Assembly (NCBI GenBank): GCA_021781535.1
Contig: JAJXWO010000017.1
Coordinates: 1-64,000, forward strand
DNA length: 64,000 nt
Direction: 5' to 3'
DNA from: Deltaproteobacteria bacterium
GTDB lineage: Bacteria > Desulfobacterota > Desulfuromonadia > Geobacterales > Pseudopelobacteraceae
Below, piece by piece: positions 60,901-64,000 of this stretch (its first letter is position 1; the number at the start of each line of letters is the position of its first letter). The notes beneath the pieces are model-generated. The model saw nothing but the letters and a program-made list of their open reading frames with translations. It did no database searches and was not told the origin of the DNA. A program made the position numbers and the translations under genes.

Positions 60901-61651
60901 GGCACTGCTTAAGGACCGCAAGGGAGAAATCCACCTGGATGTCCCGGTCACCGGCCGCACCGACGACCCGAAGTTCAGTGTCTGGAAGCTTGTCTTTCAG
61001 GTTTTGAAAAATCTGCTGGTTAAGGCGGTTACCTCGCCTTTTACACTGCTCTCGTCCATGTTCGGTGGTGGCGAGGACTTCAGTTTCATCCAGTTCGGCT
61101 ACGGCACAAGCATTATTCCACCTGCGGAAGAACAGAAACTGAACGCCTTGTCCAAGGCTCTGCTTGATCGTCCGGCCCTGAAGGTGGAGCTTAAAGGCTA
61201 TGTGGATCGCGAGAAGGATACCGAGGCGTACCGCCGGGAACTGCTTAATCGCAAACTCAAGAATGAAAAATTCCTGACGCTTGCAAAAGAAGGCCTCTTG
61301 AAAGCGGGCGAAACGGCTGATACTATCCAGGTACTGCCGGAAGAATATGCCACCTACCTGACTGCGGTGTACAGGAAGGAAAAGTTTCCCAAGCCGCGAA
61401 ATGTTCTCGGCCTGATCAAAACTCTGCCGCCCGAAGAAATGAATAAGCTGATCATTACTCATACTACCGTTGGCAGACCGGAGCTTCAGGCTCTGGCACA
61501 TGAACGGGTTGTGGCCGTCATGAACTATCTCGTCAGGAAGGGAAATGTTCCGGCTGCGCGGATATTCCAGAGGGATGATGACGTGTTCAAGGCGCCGGAG
61601 AAAGAGTCCATTCCCCGGAGTCGGGTCGAGTTAAACGCCATTGTGCAATAA
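57983..61651 (+). CDS. DUF748 envelope protein
   Basis: A 1,222-residue protein: N-terminal membrane helix (AIIAGVILVVLLVFSVTILPI), a very long repeated beta-strand region with AsmA/DUF748 character (GSVNIDHLPIRDFEDYFPDN; DVDLRGNLENHSPLQITGKI), a low-complexity Ser/Ala linker near residue 800 and a C-terminal segment (IIPPAEEQKLNALSKALLDR; VELKGYVDREKDTEAYRRELL) resembling OmpA-like peptidoglycan-binding domains. DUF748 proteins span the periplasm in lipid transport or envelope integrity. The ATG at 57983 is preceded by GGGGGA. The ORF track start lies in A/C repeats without a ribosome site. Confidence 0.85.
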   Translation: MSKQKKMAIIAGVILVVLLVFSVTILPILVKNKVIEAIQQATGRTVHIESVSINPFSVAVNVKKFAIEEKGGGPFVAFAGLRANISLASIYKRALILSEVTLESPSISIARTAPNRYSFTDIIERQQAQKKPASQKPLLFSINNITVSNGTVDFDDQAVDGGRKHTVRNMEIAVPFISNIPYLMDKYTDPKFSAVIDGAPFSFAGKVKPFSTSMETELTIQFDHLNLPRLMAYSPQIPPIELATGVLGVNMNVNYRISADKVPELQIKGRARLDNIVVTMKDGSPLMKLPVLEVKASKLEVFARIFEFEAITLDGLELFVSRDAKGQWMYERLLTRKKTDAPAGNARDQKNEPVKAGRQPLVQVSALTVTNGHVHLHDAVPKGGFRGSVENIDFKLKHFTTAADKSAEYDLSLLVGNKTTLSSGGSFSIAPLAVKSSLTLAGLNLRSGWPYLARFLTAPLNGVLDLSGDVSFSTDNGLTAENGILTLKNLSTRYGDKDGLNLSLLTVNGASFSQKKYNMEIGEVKLTKGNIRVSREPDGQISILSLLVKQPDRPVQKIRPAAVVPKNTLQKTGAERHKSGEKVFSYRLKHFRADKLNLQFRDKSRSGKPTFSLRNTSISLANLNGPRFTPARLRFASTFGKRTPLKAVGDITPLPFRYKGSVNIDHLPIRDFEDYFPDNLNVFIVGGYLDTALQLDVALKDGKPVGIFRGSAGIRAFHSIDTVAEEDLLKWESLQLDDFRGSLAPFSLNVQEVALNGVYSRIIIRKDGTLNLQNLVQSPSPVAAPAHVEGGASSAASAETAVAAPSASSASSASQQDTRAKNRIRIGAVTIQAGTLSFTDNHLPQQFATTFYNLGGSVSGLSSEDSAFADVDLRGNLENHSPLQITGKINPLRNDLFVDLKVSFHDIELSPVSPYSGTYLGYSIEKGKLFLDLKYHIEKKLLSSDNKIFIDQFTFGHKVESDKATSLPVKLGLALLKDRKGEIHLDVPVTGRTDDPKFSVWKLVFQVLKNLLVKAVTSPFTLLSSMFGGGEDFSFIQFGYGTSIIPPAEEQKLNALSKALLDRPALKVELKGYVDREKDTEAYRRELLNRKLKNEKFLTLAKEGLLKAGETADTIQVLPEEYATYLTAVYRKEKFPKPRNVLGLIKTLPPEEMNKLIITHTTVGRPELQALAHERVVAVMNYLVRKGNVPAARIFQRDDDVFKAPEKESIPRSRVELNAIVQ

Positions 61652-61761
61652 GCGGGTCAATGTCAATTTTCGTATCAATCTTTTATATGAAAAGATATGA
61701 GGTATTCTCTTTGCTTGACGGGCGGTCACAGGTGTATTATTCTAACACGACAAAAGATGTC

Positions 61762-61846
61762 TTATTATGCTGGCCCTGATAAACGGGATAAGTAAGTTGT
61801 CGAAATTATCTTCGGCAAAAGAACCGCAGAAAATAATTTCTAACTT
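61762..61846 (-). repeat. Structured intergenic element, copy Y
   Basis: Read on the minus strand it gives AGAAATTATTTTCTGCGG ... AGATAATTTCGAC ... ACTTATCCCGTTTATCAGGG CCAGCATAATAA, aligning along its whole length with 17578-17660. GAAATTAT/ATAATTTC and GTAAGTT/AACTTAC are internal complements. It forms the leader of the phosphohexomutase gene but in the opposite orientation to copy X. Confidence 0.6.
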
Positions 61847-61862
61847 ACGAAGGAGGGGTACG

Positions 61863-63281
61863 ATGACGCAAATCACCTTTGGAACATCCGGCTGGCGCGG
61901 CATCCTCTGCGAGGATTTCACCTTTGATAATGTGAAGGTCGTTGTCCAGGCAATAGCCGATACCATTAAGGCATCAGGTGAGCAGGAGAAGGGTGTGGTC
62001 ATCGGCTGCGATACCCGGTTCATGGGGCAGCGTTTCGTTGAAGCGTCAGCCAGGGTCCTGGCCGGGGCCGGTATCAAGGCATATGTTTGTGAACGTGATA
62101 CACCAACTCCGGTTATTTCGTTTGAAATATTGCGGCGTGGAGCCGCCGGCGCCATCAACTTCACCGCCAGCCACAACCCTCCCGAATACAACGGTGTCAA
62201 ATTTTCACCATCATGGGGCGGGCCGGCCCTGCCGGAAACCACGGGTGAAATTGAGCGCCGAGCTAATGCAACCATCGGGACCGAATGTTACCAGGAGTTA
62301 TCTCTTGAGGATGCCGGTAAACAGGGATTGGTCGAGAAGATAAACCCTCAGGACGCGTATCTGAAATCCCTGGAGCAAAAAGTCGACTTTGATGCCATCG
62401 GCACCCTCGGTCTGGTGGCTCTTAACCCACTCTACGGCACTGCCCGTGGTTATCTGGACGGGCCGCTTCGCAAGCGCGGCATCCCGTACACCATTATCAA
62501 TGACCGGCTTGACCCCTATTTCGGTGGCCAACCGCCGGAACCATCCGAAACGCATATACCTGATTTTATTGCACTGGTGAAGAATAATCCCGATATCAAG
62601 CTCGGTCTTGCGACCGATGGCGACGCTGACCGTTTTGGTGTTCTGGATGCCGACGGCAGTTATATCGAGCCGAATTATATCATTGCCCTGTTGCTGGATT
62701 ACCTGATTCGGGTGCGCAAGCTTGAAGGTGGTGTGGCGCGCTCTGTCGCGACCTCGCACCTGATCGATGCCGTCGCGAAGAAACATGGCGTGCCGGTGTA
62801 TGAAACGCCGGTCGGCTTCAAATATATCGGTGAACTGATCAGTCAGGACAAGCTGGTGATCGGCGGGGAAGAAAGTGCCGGCCTGACCATCAGGGGACAC
62901 GTCCCGGAGAAAGACGGGATTATGGCCTGTTTCCTCGTGGCTGAAATGGTTGCCCGTGAGGGACAGAGCATCCGGCAGCTTCTTGACCGACTGTACGGCG
63001 AGGTGGGGCGGTTTGTCACCCGCCGCGACAACCTCACGCTGTCGCCGGAGCTGGAAATTGCTTACAAAAATAAGATTAATGCGGTTCCCGTCGAGGTTGC
63101 CGGGTCAAAAGTCACGGACGTAGTCAGGATCGACGGGACGAAACTGCTGCTCGATGACGGCAGCTGGATGTTGTTCCGTAAATCGGGTACCGAGCCGGTA
63201 GTGCGGCTGTATGGTGAGGCGGGCAACGATGCACGTCTTGCAGAAGTGATGGACGCTGGCCGGAAGTTTATTCTAGGTTGA
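61863..63281 (+). CDS. Phosphoglucomutase/phosphomannomutase family enzyme
   Basis: A 472-residue alpha-D-phosphohexomutase: FGTSGWRGILCEDFT at the N-terminus, phosphoserine loop NFTASHNPPEYNGVKF, metal loop GLATDGDADRFGVLD, sugar-binding GGEESAGLTIRGH and C-terminal phosphate loop RKSGTEPVVRLYGE. All catalytic parts are present. It interconverts glucose or mannose 1- and 6-phosphates. GAAGGAGGGG directly precedes the ATG at 61863, ruling out the longer ORF-track version. Confidence 0.9.
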   Translation: MTQITFGTSGWRGILCEDFTFDNVKVVVQAIADTIKASGEQEKGVVIGCDTRFMGQRFVEASARVLAGAGIKAYVCERDTPTPVISFEILRRGAAGAINFTASHNPPEYNGVKFSPSWGGPALPETTGEIERRANATIGTECYQELSLEDAGKQGLVEKINPQDAYLKSLEQKVDFDAIGTLGLVALNPLYGTARGYLDGPLRKRGIPYTIINDRLDPYFGGQPPEPSETHIPDFIALVKNNPDIKLGLATDGDADRFGVLDADGSYIEPNYIIALLLDYLIRVRKLEGGVARSVATSHLIDAVAKKHGVPVYETPVGFKYIGELISQDKLVIGGEESAGLTIRGHVPEKDGIMACFLVAEMVAREGQSIRQLLDRLYGEVGRFVTRRDNLTLSPELEIAYKNKINAVPVEVAGSKVTDVVRIDGTKLLLDDGSWMLFRKSGTEPVVRLYGEAGNDARLAEVMDAGRKFILG

Positions 63282-63314
63282 ATTCAATAAACAAGTTTTG
63301 GAGGAGATGCTTTT

Positions 63315-64000
63315 ATGTGGGATTATACGCCGATAGTTAAGGACCATTTTTTGAACCCCCGCAATGTGGGGGATATACCTGATGCCGATGCGGTTGGAGA
63401 AGTGGGTAGCCTTGCCTGCGGTGACGCTCTTAAGCTGTATCTCAAGCTGGATGACAATAAGGAAAAAATTGTTGATGCCAAGTTTCAAACCTTTGGTTGT
63501 GCCAGTGCGATTGCCTCTTCATCTGCATTGACCGAGATGGTTAAAGGAAAGACTCTCGATGAGGCGCTGGCCGTCAGCAATCAGGATATTGCCGATTTTC
63601 TGGGGGGGCTGCCCGAAGAAAAGATGCACTGTTCGGTCATGGGACAGGAAGCGCTGGAAGTGGCAATTTTAAAATATCGCGGGATGGAGATTCCTCAACA
63701 TGACAGTGAACATGATCATGGTCATGCGTACCCTGATTTTGAGGGGGAGATTGTCTGCAAATGTTTCGGCATTACCGACACGTTCCTCAAAAAAGTGATT
63801 GAGACCAACAGGCTGACAACGGTCGAGCAGGTGACAAATTTCACCAAAGCGGGTGGTGCCTGCGGCGGCTGTATTCCCAAGATACAGGAGCTGATCGCCC
63901 AGGTGCTGGGCGATGCAGATATTCAACCGCGCAAGCGACCTGAAAAACTCTCCAATATGAAGAAGATGCAGCTGATCCAGGAGGTTCTGGAACGCGACAT
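63315..64000 (+). CDS. nifU: NifU Fe-S cluster scaffold, cut by the window end
   Basis: Not in the ORF track because no stop lies in the window. From the ATG at 63315 (GGAGGAGATG upstream) the frame reads [46 protein letters not shown] and [13 protein letters not shown] (the three IscU-type cysteines), then [13 protein letters not shown] and [13 protein letters not shown], the BFD-like [2Fe-2S] domain of NifU. The C-terminal thioredoxin-like NifU domain would follow beyond 64000. It assembles Fe-S clusters, classically for nitrogenase, but in this group also generally. Confidence 0.9.
   Translation, partial: MWDYTPIVKDHFLNPRNVGDIPDADAVGEVGSLACGDALKLYLKLDDNKEKIVDAKFQTFGCASAIASSSALTEMVKGKTLDEALAVSNQDIADFLGGLPEEKMHCSVMGQEALEVAILKYRGMEIPQHDSEHDHGHAYPDFEGEIVCKCFGITDTFLKKVIETNRLTTVEQVTNFTKAGGACGGCIPKIQELIAQVLGDADIQPRKRPEKLSNMKKMQLIQEVLERD

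Overview
The window reads as chromosomal DNA of an anaerobic deltaproteobacterium of the Geobacter type (Desulfuromonadia/Geobacterales). This is inferred from the gene set: an Mvh-type [NiFe] hydrogenase with HdrA, a hydrogenase-4/Ehr-like membrane complex, dense chemosensory and diguanylate cyclase genes, DUF748 and AsmA-type envelope proteins, NifU and a type I-C-like cas remnant. No rRNA or tRNA gene was recognised. Gene density is high, and most genes sit in short, overlapping operons.

Layout. 1-6,700: an accessory, partly decayed stretch with a HelD-like helicase, a RelE/Phd toxin-antitoxin pair, a methyltransferase/dioxygenase/zinc-microprotein operon, a DUF559 endonuclease-domain gene whose 5' part is built from an intergenic repeat, stubs of a nucleotidyltransferase-like and an HNH-like gene, and a LexA-type repressor with an apparently leaderless promoter. 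6,770-16,750: envelope and housekeeping genes (two TPM-domain proteins, a patatin lipoprotein, DUF167, a YdbH-like AsmA protein with a YdbL-like lipoprotein, a DMT transporter, MutT and a DUF815 ATPase).

16,900-31,450 is the most unusual block. An HTH-PTS EIIA protein precedes a NuoL/HyfB-like antiporter subunit, which is followed 21 bp later by a protein carrying the CxDxR...HxxC signature of beta/CsoSCA-type carbonic anhydrases. After about 3 kb of low-G+C or toxin-antitoxin type cargo (MazF stub, HEPN-like gene, HigBA, small membrane proteins) comes a second, paralogous NuoL/HyfB and a full HyfC-E-F-G-(H+I fused) set. Its large subunit lacks the Ni-binding cysteines, so it is an energy-converting-hydrogenase-related (Ehr) complex and not a hydrogenase. 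The pairing of an antiporter with a carbonic anhydrase resembles the logic of DAB inorganic-carbon pumps.

31,500-49,930: an N-terminally extended GAPDH, a diguanylate cyclase, a cupin, a chemosensory operon (CheW-CheW-MCP-CheB-CheR-CheA/REC-CheY), then a hydrogenase operon (MvhG-MvhA-protease-HdrA-MvhD-TusA), followed by an Hpt-REC-REC-GGDEF protein. HdrB and HdrC are absent. 50,000-64,000: recN-nadK-valS on the minus strand, a cas relic (DUF559-Cas4 fusion, Bro-N fragment joined to a Cas1 C-terminus, Cas2, one CRISPR repeat) flanked by a roughly 100-bp direct duplication of the valS 5' end, then a DUF748 protein, a phosphohexomutase and the start of nifU.

Recurrent non-coding structure: (i) a GGGGGATTTAGGGGGA-type inverted-repeat family with four copies, all next to the two DUF559 genes or the cas relic; (ii) an approximately 85-bp structured repeat upstream of the first NuoL gene and of the phosphohexomutase, with a partial copy before hyfC. 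All functional assignments rest on motif recognition by eye; no database search was run.
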